Under the pieces are notes generated by a model. The model did not search any database and had not been told where the DNA came from. It saw only the letters and a program-made list of their open reading frames with translations. This document shows, piece after piece, positions 48,501 to 62,000 of a stretch of DNA of 64,000 nucleotides. Position numbers and translations under genes: made by a program. Position 1 is the stretch's first letter; every line of letters starts with the position of its first letter. The DNA is taken from contig CATKHK010000085.1 of NCBI GenBank assembly GCA_949751835.1, positions 62,001 through 126,000 on the forward strand. Reading direction: 5' to 3'. Source of the stretch: Blepharisma japonicum. Taxonomy: Eukaryota; Ciliophora; Heterotrichea; Heterotrichida; Blepharismidae.

Positions 48501-49945
48501 ACTATAGTGGAGTATTTATTGTTAATCACAGTTAAAGCGAGCGCCAAAGACTCAAAAGGGTATTCTAATGACCCATTTCCTCCAGCTTGGTCATTAGTTG
48601 GCAGTGACGTCACATAATAATAGGCTGGCTTTTCTATTGTGGAGATATCGTGTGAAGGTAAGCATAGAGGATAAGAGCCTGCTATTGATTTAACTTCGTA
48701 TCCACAAGGACACATCTTTAAACAGTATCCATAAAACTGATAGAAAGAATTTTGGCAGGTATAACACTGTCCATTGTCTGGGCCATAGCAGGATTTGCAA
48801 TTTCTATCATAGCAGTTGTTATTTTTTTCAAGCTGACAGTTAAGCCAAGAATAAGCACAGGCTCTGGAATTACAATTTTGAACACAGCTATTTTGACTGC
48901 TTAAAAGTATATCTGTATTGCAGTTTTGGCCTGAGCAATCACTAATTTTTTGAACTGTTGATAAATCATTATTTACAAGCTGTAAATGCATATAAAGCAG
49001 CATTAAATTTGTGTTTTTGCATTGCTTACTTGTATCTGAACTAAATTGATCATAATAACAATTTGCTGTCATACAATTTTCATTGCATTGCCCATAAATG
49101 GTATAATCGCAGCCTACAGCACATTGGCAATCATCTCCATCATAATCGCAACTTTGAACCCAGCAGGCATCTTGGCAAATTCCATCACTTATATTTGCAT
49201 AAAAGCAGCCACTATTGCAATCTCCACATTTGTGATTATCATAAAAGCAGGCAGCATTATTGCATTCAGGGTTACATTTATCATTATCTAGCATACTTTG
49301 AGTGCATCCAGGTGCACAGCCACAGTCTATTCCGTCATAATTGCAAGAAGCAACCTGACAAGCAGAATTGCAGACCCCATCATTAATCATAAACGAGTAG
49401 CAGCCATCTGCACAAGTACTATTATCACAATCTCCAAAGTCAAAATTGCAGTCTTCGTTATTGCATTCATGGTTGCATGTTCCATCACCTAAAAGAGAAG
49501 CTGTACAATTTTTGCTGCATTCTTTACAATAACTTTCTCCATAATAGCAGCTAGTTGTGTTGCATGATTGATAGCAAGCTTTTCCTAGCATATTTTGATA
49601 GCCTGCATTAAAATTACAAGAGCTAGCGCAATACCCACAGTCCCCTAAATCTCACCCACATTTAGCGTTATTACAAGCACTGTCACATTTACCATTTCCT
49701 AATAAATTAGGATTGCAACCATTATAATAAACACAATCAACATAGCAGTCAGACTTAGAAAAATCATAAGTTCCTGTAGAAGCTGCTGTGTCAAAATTGC
49801 AATACGCGGTCATGCAGTCTGTATCACAGAAGCCATCTCCTTTCTGCGTAAAAATTACATAGGAATCTTGACACCAATTCTTATTACAGGTTATGCTAAA
49901 AGATGTAGAAAAAGGCAAGAAGGCAAGGTTTAAGAGTAGATTCAT
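42504..49945 (-). pseudogene. Giant LNR / beta-helix / multi-TM surface protein, copy 3 (one disrupted patch)
   Basis: Exon 1 is 49859-49945, the 15-nt intron is 49844-49858, and the stop is TAA 42504-42506. All domains are present. The intron of this copy ends in CAG, not TAG, so the unspliced frame stays open here. In the beta-helix, bases 46320-46369 bear no resemblance to the SSGIFIISDCDFTS-type segment of the other copies. The patch is 50 nt where 39 are expected, which gives a net +11, a frame change and an in-frame TAG (46346-46348). Upstream and downstream halves are otherwise open. There is no GT in the patch, so splicing cannot explain it. This is not a homopolymer, so it is a better candidate for a true lesion than those in copy 1. 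Confidence 0.72.
49844..49858 (-). other. 15-nt intron, copy 3
   Basis: It reads GTAATTTTTACGCAG on the minus strand. It is recognised only by alignment with copies 1, 2 and 4. Because it is 15 nt with no stop in frame, it could be retained as VIFTQ without breaking the frame. Confidence 0.82.
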
Positions 49946-50937
49946 TATTTTTTATTTAGAAATATTTCTCATATAATCCATTTTATTACATCGGTTACAG
50001 AATTTAGTATTTCAATTTTACAAATTGTTGAAGAATTTTAATTGCTAAGATTTCATTAAAAATATCAAGTTTTAATAAAAGTTTTTTATAGCTTTAAAGA
50101 ATCTTGAAAACTTCCATAGCATACAGTCTTATAATCTAAAATTTTATACAAAATATTGAAAGACTAGGAATAATTTATTTTCTTTAAGAGCAATCGCATT
50201 AAGTAAAGCGTAATTATTCAAGCAACAAAAATTAAATAGAAATGGAAGAAGTGCTATATTTTATAACAAAATTGAGTTTTTAATCCATTACAAAGGTAAA
50301 ATCGCATTGGAAAATTATTATCAAAGATAAATATTATAACTAATTTTTAGAGTCCATCCAATTAAAATAGGTCAATTAAGAAAGATTGAATACTTAAATT
50401 ATGCATTAAATTGCGTGGATGATCGGCAAGGCATCCTAGATGTAGTCAGTTAATCATAGAGTAAGAGTACGATAGTGTATCGGCTATATAATTTTTTAAA
50501 AATGGTCGTAAAGAAAAGCTATCTTGTTCAATCAGGATGGAGCACATATTTCTTAATTAACTGAAAAAATATCTATTTAGAAAGCCCTAATATATGCTTT
50601 CCATCTTAATAAAGTCGATCGTCATTGTAGTCCAAGGATGGATAGCAATTTCTGTTGAGATAAATATCCCAGTGGTCTGGAAAAGGTCAAATTATTCTTA
50701 AATCAAACTTCCATAAATAAATTTCAGTAACAGCTTATCTGCAAAATCCAAAAATGAAAGTTTAATAAACCAGGCCGAATTAGAGCTAAAGATCATATAT
50801 AATAATTTAGTTATAGACTCTTCAATAGGGTATATGATGCGTGGATAAATTATTTATTAGATTGAAATAGAGAAATAAATTCTAATTATTTTTTACGATT
50901 GAGCCATAATTGATGAGGAAAATATTTATATAAATAT
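49946..50937. other. Spacer between copies 3 and 4
   Basis: This is 992 bp without a coding frame. The stretch at about 50400-50700 is slightly less AT-rich than its flanks, but I recognise neither a tRNA nor a gene remnant in it. Confidence 0.45.
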
Positions 50938-53900
50938 TTAATTATCTGATCTTACATGAAAGCTTGCAGAACCAGAAACCGGAAGTGGGCCTGACCAATC
51001 CCCAGTTACACGATCAGACCATGTGTAGTGATTTTCATATGAAATATCATTATTTGTCTCTTCATCTTTGTTTTCCTTAGTGAAACTACAATCATTTTCC
51101 ATCACATTTAAAAATAAAGTTTTCATATCCATATTCAGCATATTTTCTAATTCCTCATCAGCAGGCAAGGACGAGAGTGGGTCATCATTCGAAATCATTG
51201 TAAAATATTTTTCTCCTTGCCTGATTTTAATATGATTTAATCCAGATTTTTCAAAAATTTGGTCGCTAAACCCGTCCATGACTTTTCTGCTAAATCTTCG
51301 CCTTAAGCATGGAACAAAATCACTTAATACCTGCAAACTAGCCCCAAACATTTTTTTAAGCCAGTAATAAAGAAAATAAATATTTGCTATACAAATTAAA
51401 ACGAAAAAAATAGTTATTGAATAAGAATCTAAAGACCCAGTCAAATAATAAAGTCCACAATATATTGTAACAGCCGCTACCAAAATTGACCGAATTTCCA
51501 TTTCATTTAAAGTATTTCCGTCATAAGGTTTCTGTATATTTTGGAAATAAAGGCAAAGCAAAAGTAGTATCATTACAGTTAATGCTTGAATGCTTGTAGA
51601 AATATTGGCTAAAAATACAGAGCAGCAGACAATTAGGATTTTTCTATATAAAATAACTAATTCCCAATAATAGCATTTAGCTATATACCCATTAAAAAGA
51701 AATCCAAATTGAAGCCGAACGCTTATTGAGTCTAAACGTCTCTTGTTTCTTCATAAAGAATATCAAGAAACAGCTGGAATTCCTATTCCTCAAACTATAA
51801 TAGAGGGAATTGCAAGAGTTGCTGAATAAAATAAGTGTTTATGATCCCAGCACCCAATATCTAAATTATCTACGAGTCAATATTCTCCTTTTTCGATCTC
51901 TCTACAAGAGAACATTGCGAACATAGATTTAACTAAATTTGGATGAAAGAGAAAGAGTAGAATAACAATGGTGGAGGTTAAATCATTTTTAAATGATTTT
52001 AAAGTCTTTTTATAAATTGCTACAACTCCTCAGAATAAAACTGATAGAATTGCTATAATAATAGGAATCATGCTTATAATAATGAGCTTATTGAAATATA
52101 CTTGGTTATTTCCTTGCCCTGTGTCTAAAAAGCAGTCAAAAGAAAAAACTTGCTCACTTACAGATCCAGTATCATTTTGTACTGAAAAAAGTTGAGTTAC
52201 ACTAGAAGGCCACTGCAAATCAAAGGTAGTCATTAGCATAACAAGCTGCAAATAATTCACAAAAATCTTTATATATATTGACTGTATTGATTTTGGCTTA
52301 TATGCAGAATTTCTTGTAGTTTTTACCATTACTCCTCATATAGTAATCATAACTAGTAATATTCCTATTACTTTAAAAGCATTAGAAACTGGATCTGGGC
52401 ATTTTCCACAAGTATTAGCACTTGTTCTTGAGTAGCTACTGGCACATGCCTGGCATAAATTTCCTGTATATCCTTCATGGCAAAGCCCAGTAAAAGAAAG
52501 GTGAGGGGGCAATGGAGATCCTAAACAAGACGAAGGCTTAGGGCATGCAATAAAATTATCTGACATATTATTTGGCCTTCAATATCCTTTTTGCGGTACA
52601 ATAGTATAATTCCCATAACAGATTGCCGAATGTGATGGACAGGCTATACATTCAGTATTAGAAGGGTCTAAGCTATAGTACCCAGGCCCACAAACTTCAC
52701 AGTTAACACCTACAGCGGCTTCCCCTACTATGCAAAGTCTGAGAGTAGCATCAATCCTTACCGATGGAATAAAAGTCGTATCAGCAGCAATTTTTGACTG
52801 TTTTGAGGTATCTATACCTGTAGAAGTTACATTAATAGCAACACTTGTACCTGGCTCAGCTGAGACTACAAAACTTCCAAAATGGTATAATCCATTAAGA
52901 GCAGTCGCTTTAACAATCCCTGAAAGAGTGGTTGATGTAGAATTTTCAGGAAATAGCTGAGCTGTACTTGAGCTATCTGTTTTTACAATATTTCCATAGT
53001 AGTCGACTAGAGCTAGTGTAATGTTTTGAGTGGTTGTTTGGCCTGATGCTATATTTTCAATTGAAGTTGCAGTTGGGATATCATCAAGTCTCCTGCTATA
53101 ATCTTTTAAATTCCCATCATTATCTACCGCCATCAATTTTATCGCAAATGAAGAAATTTCAGGGCCATATGTGGCCTCATTATTTCTAAACAAATTCCCA
53201 TAAGCTATTGGGCAAATATCTAATCAATTTATGCCTCCTCCATTATATCTGGCATAATTGCTTATGAAGCTGTTATGAGTGATGTTAAATACACAAGTTG
53301 AAAAATCTGAACAAGTTAAAGTCATTCCTCCTCCATTCCCAGTAAAAGGTATTTTCCCAACTATTTCATCAGTTGTATTAGCAATATTTCCTACAAATGT
53401 TGACGAAGAAATATTTAAACTAATATCATTTGTGAATATGGCGCCACCTAATAGTGCTGAATTATTTCAAAATTCTGATTCTTTTATAATATAAGGATTT
53501 TCAATTTCTGTGTCACCTGATGTTGATAAAAATAATGCTCCACCAAAACCAGCAGCATTATCTTGAAATAAGCAATTATATATATACACTGATAAACAAG
53601 AAAAGCAGGCTAATGAGCCTCCAACGGTACCAAACCCATTATAGAATTTTGAGTCTTTTATAGTAACTGAATTCATTTTATTTCCATAAATAGCACCTAG
53701 CTTGTAATTTTTCATGACTGTGCTGTAGATTTCTAGATCGCCTTCATAGCACATTATTACCCCGCCTATATCTTTGCTATAAGAATTGTCAAATGTGCTA
53801 TCTTTTATTAATAAAGAACTGCCTGAATATGACAGAATTACCCCACCCTCTCCACTTTTGGCACTATTTCTATTAAAGGTCCCATTATATATATTTATAG

Positions 53901-56900
53901 TACTAGAAATAGAAAAAATAGACCCTGCTGAGCTTTTGCTAAATCCGTCTGTAAATGTTGAATTATAAATATTAGCTGTGCTTTGAGTAGTCGCATAAAT
54001 AAAGCTTCCTTGATCTCCGCTGTGGCTTGAAAACTCAGAGTTAGATATAGTTGTTTGTGAAAGCGTTAAAAGAATTCCAGGAGTAATAGAAGATGCTGTA
54101 TTTTGAGTTATAATAGATGATTCAATATCTAAAGAAGAATCAAGCAGAGCAATAGTAGCTTCGTTTGTGGAATTATTAAAAGAAATTTTTGAATTCAAAA
54201 TTAAAGAAATTGGATTGATTGATCCTAGCATATAGATAGCTGATCCTTTATTTTTGCACTTGTTTTCTTTAATTAAAGAATCTGAAATATTGAAAAATGA
54301 GTTTTGTTCAATGAAAACAGCACCACCTGAAGTTTTTGCTGTGTTTCCTATAAATGAGCAACTGGTGCAATAAAACATAGAGCCGGATCCTGCAGAGACT
54401 GCCCCACCAGCTGCAGCAGCCTCATTGCCAGAAAAATTGGTATTTTTGCATATTAAATGTGAAAAGTCAAGAAGTTTGGCCCCTCCTGAAGATTTTCCTA
54501 TATTATTTGTAAATAGGGAATTTTTATCCTCCCAATAATCATAGTTTAATTCTATTGGTGTTGCTCAATTCTGCGAGAACGTGCAGCTATCAGTAAAGAT
54601 ATGTGAATAGATATCAGAATTCGCCACATAAATAACAGCTGCACCTTTGTTTTTCATAAAATCAGTTGCTTCTATTTTAAGTCTTGAATAATAATTGGCT
54701 TCCTCAGTCGAAATTTCTATATGCAAAGATGCGCCAAGTTTTGCTTCATTTGAAGTAAACCCACAATCTGAGATAAGAAAAATTCCACTAAAAAAATATA
54801 ATGCAATAGCCCCTGAAGAATCTGCTAAATTTTCAGTAAAACTTGAAGAAGACACTCATGAAGAGCCTAATTGATCGAAATTTACAGCACGATCAATATA
54901 AACTGCAGATCCATAAGAAGCAGAATTGCAAGTAAAATTTGTGTCATTTATAGTAAAAAAAACTATATTAGTGGGGAATCCAGGGTTTTCTAAATAAATT
55001 GCTCCACCTGGGGATATTACTGCTGCATTTACTATAAAAGCGCATGAATTTATAGAAACCTTCATATCGCCTATTCCTAATTGCTCAATCATTAATGCGC
55101 CTCCTTTTGAGACTGCTGAATTGGCAATAAAATTATTATCTGACATAAAAAGCGAAAATCCAGAGAAAAAAAGTGCCCCTCCATCATAAGCGATATTATA
55201 TTCAAATTTTGTGTTATTTATTTGCATAAATAGTGTGCTGCCTTTAGCATAAATGGTCCCATATCCTTGGCCAGCATAATTGGTGTTCATTGTTATGGTT
55301 GAGCTTATAATATCAGTTTGATTGCTTCCGTTTATAAATAATACAGTTGGGCAATCTGCTGATGTGCCCACATTGCTATCAAATACAACATTATTAAGAA
55401 CTGTTACATTTGAGTTTGCTAATAATAAGTAAGGCGTTGAATCTGATCCGAAGTTTTTACTAATGGTTGAGTCTGCAATTGTCAGATTTATCATCGAGTT
55501 CATAGATGCTAAAGAAGAAAAATCTAAATATTTTGATGACGTGAAATTAGATTTTAAATAAATACTAGGATCGGATTTTCATTCAGAAAATAATAAGTTG
55601 TTTTCTGAAGTAATAATATTTCCATTTGAAGTCACGTTAATGCCAATTAATTTCAAATTTACAAGTTTTGTAAAATCCCACATTCCTGAGCCTCCTGAAT
55701 TATTATTAATAAAAGTTATTGTATCCCAGTAAAAAGTCCTGCATTTTTCATAAGCATGCACCTTATTACCACTAGATTCTGTTACAACTGTGGCCTGGCC
55801 AAAAATATATTGATCAAGAATGACTGCATTTGTTACATAAATTAACGCACCTTTTTCTGCTTTATTTGAGTCCATAAATACATTTTTTCAATAAATATTC
55901 TGCAACTCAGTTTGGTACTGAGCTGCAAAAATACAGTAATAAAATCCATAATTATATAAAAATCTTGTATCTTGGACTGTCACGTGATTAATCAAATAAT
56001 CAACAACCTGATTTTGGCCATTTATCGTTGATTTCAGATCAAGATTATTCGACTTTAAATAAATTAAGGCAGAGTACACCAAATTAAAAGAAAAAGTGCA
56101 GGCTTCAATTTTGAGGGTCCTAAAAACTTCTAAATAAATTAAAGCATCGTCAGTTGCATTTGCTGACGAATAAACAGCATTGTTTTTTAAATTTACACCT
56201 ATAAAAGAAACATCTTCAGCTTTTGAAGCCCAGAAAAATCCTTTAAGCGTCAGCAGTGAAGAATGTTCAAAGCCGTTATTCAGTCTTGTGACACTTCCCC
56301 CGTTATAAATAAAGCTTCCGCACCCATAATCATACCAATTTAATCCATAACAATCTTGAAATACAATTGCAGCAGACCCTGAATAAGGGCTTGTCCTGAT
56401 ATTGTCAAAGTCTACATTATAAAGTAAAACTGTTCCTCCAGTATTATAAATCAATGCATTTTCTTCCATTCTTCAGTTATTAAATTTAACATTATAGAGC
56501 TCCAAAGAAGTTTTACTAACAACCTCAATTAAACTTCAGCCATGAAATTTCTCACATTCGAATCATTCTGTAAAATTATTAATTTCATTTCCTTGATCAT
56601 CCCTATAGCTTCCATCAAAAAGCTCAGTTACAGCTGGGCAATATGAGCAATAATTATCTAGACAATTATTACGCCCATGAACTCATTCATTTCCATCAAA
56701 AATGACATTGCTTATAATTATTTTATCAGTTGTTATCGTAGAAATAGTGATAATATCTCAATCAATTTTTGGCTTGAGATATACAGTGCTGTTATTTTGA
56801 GTTGTTATTGTTAAGCTTTTTCTAAAAGTTTGAGTATTAAAAGGTGTTGTAAAATCTCGAGAGACAGCAACCATGATATTTGTTTTATTCAACTCAGATA

Positions 56901-58374
56901 AATAATGAATTCCATCATCAAGTAATACAACAACTGAATATTGATTGTTTATTGCCGTCAATGCGAGTGCTAAAGACTCAAAAGGATTTTCAATAGTCCC
57001 ATCTCCTCCAGCTTGATCATCCTTATTAAGCGACGTCACATAATAATAAGCTGGATTCACAGGTGACGACTCATCGTCAGAAGGCAAACACAAAGGATAA
57101 GTGCCTGCAATTAATTTAGCTGTATATCCACGAGGACAAACCTTTAAACAGTACCCATAAAATTGATAATAAGAATCTTCGCATGTATAGCACTGCCCCT
57201 CATATTCCCCATAACAATATTTACAATTTTTATCGCTGCATTGATTATATTTTTCAGGTTCACAATTAAGCCAAGAATAAGCGCAAGAGCCGTTATCGCA
57301 ATTTTGTATACAGCTATTTTGATCACTTAATAACTCTTCTGTGTTGCAGTTCATAGATTCACAATAACTAATTTGTTGAACATATGATAAATCTTGATTT
57401 ATAAGCTGTAAATGCATATAAAATAGCATTAAATTTGTGTTCTGGCACTGCTTACTTGTATCTGAGCTATATTGATCATATAAACAATCTGCTGTCATAC
57501 ATAATTCATTGCATTGACCATAAATTGTATAATTGCAGCCTTGAGCACATTGGCAATCATTCCCATCATAATCACAATCTGATACCCAGCATGCATATTG
57601 GCAATCTCCATCATTTATATTCTCATAAAAGCAACCGCTATTACAATCTCCACAAAAATAATTATCATATGAGCATTCAGTATAATTACACTCTTCATCA
57701 CATTTATTATTGCTTAATAAATCTGCTGAGCATCCAGGGGCGCAATCACAGTCTGTTCCATCATAATTGCAACTAGAAAAATAGCAGGCTGAATTACAGA
57801 TTCCGTCGTTTATCATTCATGAATAGCAGCCATCTGCACACGTTTTATTACTACAGTCTCCAAAGTCATAGTTACAATCAGCATTATTGCAATCATCATC
57901 GCATATATTATTGCCTAAAAGGATAGAGTTACAATTTTCACTGCATTCTTTACAATAGCTTTCGCCATAATAGCAGCTTTCAACATTACATTGTGAATAG
58001 CAAGCACTTCCGAGCATATTTTCATAGCCTGTATAAAAAGTACAAGATATCGCACAATACCCACAGTCTCCTCAATCTCATCCACATTCGGCACTATTAC
58101 AAGTGCTATCGCATTTTCCATTGCCTAATAAATCAGGGTCGCAGCCATTATAATAAACACAATCAAAATAGCAGTCAGATTCCGTAATTTCAAATGTGTC
58201 TAGAGATTCTGATACGTCGAAATTGCAATACTTAGTCATACACTGAGTATCACAATAGCCATCTCCTTTCTAAATGACAATTACATAAGAATCTGGGCAT
58301 CAATTCTTGTTGCAAGTTATGCTTGAACCTTTTACAAAAGAAAGAAAATAAAACCATAAAAAAAGAAACCTCAT
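50938..58374 (-). CDS. Giant LNR / beta-helix / multi-TM surface protein, copy 4 (intact)
   Basis: Exon 1 is 58285-58374 (30 codons, one more than in the other copies) and exon 2 is 50938-58269, giving about 2,473 aa. The reading frame is constant from start to TAA 50938-50940. The domain order equals copy 2: signal peptide, LNR-type Cys repeats, beta-helix from the GGDGTIENPFESLALAL strand onward, Ig-like part, GCC2-like Cys module and about nine TM helices. The tail differs sharply from copies 1-3. It ends with NDISYENHYTWSDRVTGDWSG and a Ser/Pro stretch shared with copy 5, so copies 4 and 5 form a recent pair. The Cys module reads SDNFIACPKPSSC here, against SENFISCPK in copies 1-2. Confidence 0.9.
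58270..58284 (-). other. 15-nt intron, copy 4
   Basis: It reads GTAATTGTCATTTAG on the minus strand, with A at position 10, at the same codon junction (SY/KGD) as in the other copies. Confidence 0.92.
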
Positions 58375-59006
58375 AATTAATATTATAAAAAAGATTATAT
58401 TTACTGTTTATTTATGCTTTTTTAAGTTAAATTTACTATAAAGAATTACTCTTTGTTTGCAAGATGTTAACTTGAAATTATAAATTTTTCCGGAAGAGCT
58501 TGGCTGGCTAGGAGGATTTAAAAGCTCAGAAAGGAATGAGAAGTTATCACCTTTAATTACGATTCTAGAGTATTTAAAGATATTGAATTTATCTAGAAAG
58601 AAAATTTAGAAAGGAGATCTTAGATGCAGCATCTTTTAATTGAGTCAACAAATTTTGTGAATACTCTTGCAAATATCTTTAATTTTGAGAGATTATTAAA
58701 AAATGTGCTTGTGATCAATATCACAGATGATAATTTAAAAATCATTATAGCCTAAACAATTATTGATAAGATAATTTTACTGTGTTTATTTGATCAACAA
58801 AGAAAAATTTAAAAATTAATGAAAAGCAAATAATATTTAATGTAAATCTATTTATCGGAAATATCATCTATTCAATTAGTTAATAATGTATAAGAGGATT
58901 ATAATAAATTTTTAATATTTATTTTTATATTTTGCAAAGAAAATATATTTAAAATTCAGATTATTCTTCATATCAAGCAAATATTAAAAAAATCAATAAT
59001 AAATAA
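58375..59006. other. Spacer between copies 4 and 5
   Basis: This is 632 bp of AT-rich non-coding sequence. No RNA gene or repeat is recognised. Unlike copies 1-3, copy 4 lacks the upstream AAAATGG element in its first 45 nt of 5' flank. Confidence 0.45.
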
Positions 59007-62000
59007 TTAATTATTTGAGTTTAATTGAAAACTTGCAGAACCAGAGACTGGAAGAGGACCTGACCAATCTCCTGTTACACGGTCAGACCATGTATAGTGA
59101 TTTTCATAAGAAATATCATTATCAGTCTCTTCATTTTTGTTTTCCTTTGTGAAACTATTATTACTTTCCATCACATTCAAAAATAAAGTTTTCATATCCA
59201 TATTTAGCATCTTTTCTAAATCCTCATCTACAGGCAAGGACGACAATGGATCATCATTTGAAATCATTGTAAAATATTTTTCTCCTTGTCTAGTTTTAAT
59301 ATGACTTGCATATAGCCCTGCTTTTTCAAAAATATCGTCACTGAATCCGTCTATAACTTTTCGACTGAACCTTCGCTTTAAGCATGGAACTAAGTCACTT
59401 AAGACTTGCAAGCTAACCCCAAACATTTTTTTAAGTCAATAGTAAAGGAAATAAATATTTGCTACACAAATTAAAATGAAAAAAATAGTTTTCGAATAAG
59501 AATCTAAAGACCCAGTCAAATAATAAAGTCCACAATATATTGTGACAGCTGCTACCAAAATGGACCGAATTTCCATTTCATTTAAAGCGTCTCCATCATA
59601 AGGTTGCACAATGCTTTGGAAGTAAAGGCAAAGCAGGAGCAGCATCATTATAGTGAGCGCTTGAATACTTGTAGAAATATTTGCTAAAAATACCGAGCAG
59701 CAAACAATAAGGATTTTTCTATATAAAATGATTAATTCCCAATAATAAGATTTTGCTTTATATCCATTAAAAAGAAATCCAAATTGAAGCCGAACACTTA
59801 TTGCGTCTAAACGTCTCTTGTTTCTTCATAAGAAATATAAAGAAAGTGTAGGAATTCCGATTCCTCAAACTATAATAGAGGGAGCTGCCACAACTGCAGA
59901 ATAAAATATATGTCTATCATCCCAGCATCGAATGTCTAAATTATCAATAAGCCAATATTCTCCTTCTTCTATTTCTCTACAAGCAAACATTGCAAACATA
60001 GTCTTTACTAAATTTGGATGAAAGAGAAAAAGTAAAATGACTATTGTAGAAGTCAAATCATTTTTAAATGACTTTAAAGTCTTTTTATAAATTGCTACAG
60101 ATCCTCAGAATAAAACCGATATAATTGCTATAATTATAGGAATAATACTCATTATAATAAGCTTGCTGAAGTATATTTGGGCATTTCCTTGGCCTGTGTC
60201 TAAAAAGCAGTCATAAGAAAAAAACTCTTGACTCACTGATCCTGTATCATTTTGAACTGTAAAAAGCTGAGACACGCTCGAGGGTCATTGCAAATCAAAG
60301 GTAGTCATCAGCATAACAAGCTGCAAATAATTCACAAAAATCTTTATATATATTGACTGTACTGATTTTGGTTTATACGCAGAATTTCTAGTGGTTTTTA
60401 CCATTATTCCTCATATAATAATCATAGTCAGTACTATTCCTGTTACTTTAAAAGTGTTAGAAACTGGATCTGGGCATTTTCCACAAGTATTAGCACTTGT
60501 TCTTGAGTAGCCACTGGCACATGCCTGGCATAAATTTCCTGTATATCCTTCAAGGCAAAGCCCAGTAAAAGAAAGGTGAGGGGGTAATGGAGATCCTAAA
60601 CAAGATGAAGGTTTAGGACATTCCATAAAATTATCTGACATATTATTTGGCCTTCAATATCCTTTTTGTGGTACAATAGTATAATTCCCATAACAAGTCG
60701 CCGAATGTGATGGACAAGCCACACATTCTGTGTTCAAAGGATTTAAGCTATAGTATCCAGGTCCACAAACTTCACAGTTAACACCTATGGTTGCTTCTCC
60801 CACGATGCAAAGTCTGAGAGTGACATCAACCTTTACAGAAGGAATAAAAGTAGTATCAGTACCAGCTTTTGATTGCTTTGTAGTATCTATTCCTGCTGAG
60901 GTTATTTTTATAGAAACACTTGTCCCTGGCTTAGCTGAAACGATGAAATTTTCAAAATGATATATTCCATTGACAGCTGTCGCTTTTGTGGTTCCTGATA
61001 ATGCAGTTGAAGTAGAGTTCTCAGGGAAAAGTTGGGCTGTGCTTGAGCTATCAGTTGATACAATATTCCCATAGTAATCAACTAGAGCTAGTGTAATGCT
61101 TTGAGTTGCTATTTGGCCAGATGCTATATTTTCAATCGAGGTTATAGTTGGAATATCATCAAGTCTCCTATAGTTTTTTAAATGTCCATTTTTATCAACT
61201 GCCATCAATTTTATTGCAAATGAGGAAATTTCTGGAGCATAAGAAGCTTTATTTTCGCTAAACGAATTTTTATATGTTATTGGGCAAATATCTTCTCAAT
61301 TTATCGCTCCCCCATTATATTTAGCATAATTATGTATGAAGCTGTTATGGGTGATATTAAATACACAATTTGAAAAATCTGAGCAAGCTAAATTTAATCC
61401 TCCTCCATTTCCAGTAGAAGGGGTAGTTCCAATAATTTCGCTAGTAGTATTTGCATTATTCCCTACAAATGTTGACGAAGATACATTTAAACTAATATCA
61501 TTTGTATATATGCTACCTCCCAAAAATGCTGAATTATTCCAAAATGACGAATCTTTTATGATGTAAGGATTTTCTATTTCTATATCACTAGATGTAGATA
61601 AATATATAGCTCCACCTGTATCAGCAGTATTTCCTTCGTAATAGCAATTATATATATTCACTGACAAACAAGAAATACATGTTAATGAGCCGCCATTGGT
61701 GCCATACCCATCATAGAAATTTGATTCTTTTATTATAACTGAGTTCATTTTAGATCCATAAATAGCGCCCAGCCTATAATTTTTCATGATTGTGTTATAA
61801 ATTTCTAAATCACTTTCATAGCCAATTATCACCCCTCCTACATCCTTGCTATATGAGTCGTAAAATTCGCTATCTTTTATAAGTAAATAACTGCTTGAGT
61901 ATGACAGAATGACTCCGCCTCCTCCATTTTTGGCACTATTTCTATTAAAAGTGCCATTATATATATTTACAGTACTTGAAATAGAATAAATGCACCCTGC

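Noticed and set aside
50400-50700. Possible tRNA or gene remnant in a less AT-rich patch
   Set aside because: I could not find paired acceptor, D and T arms or a GTTC-type loop in the right order, and no frame is open for long.
32811-58284. UAG read as glutamine (in-frame TAG where a paralogue has CAG)
   Set aside because: Each TAG is the 3' end of a 15-nt GTAA...AG segment with A at position 10, and the same intron form is seen in the rhomboid and the 8874 gene. Splicing explains all cases.
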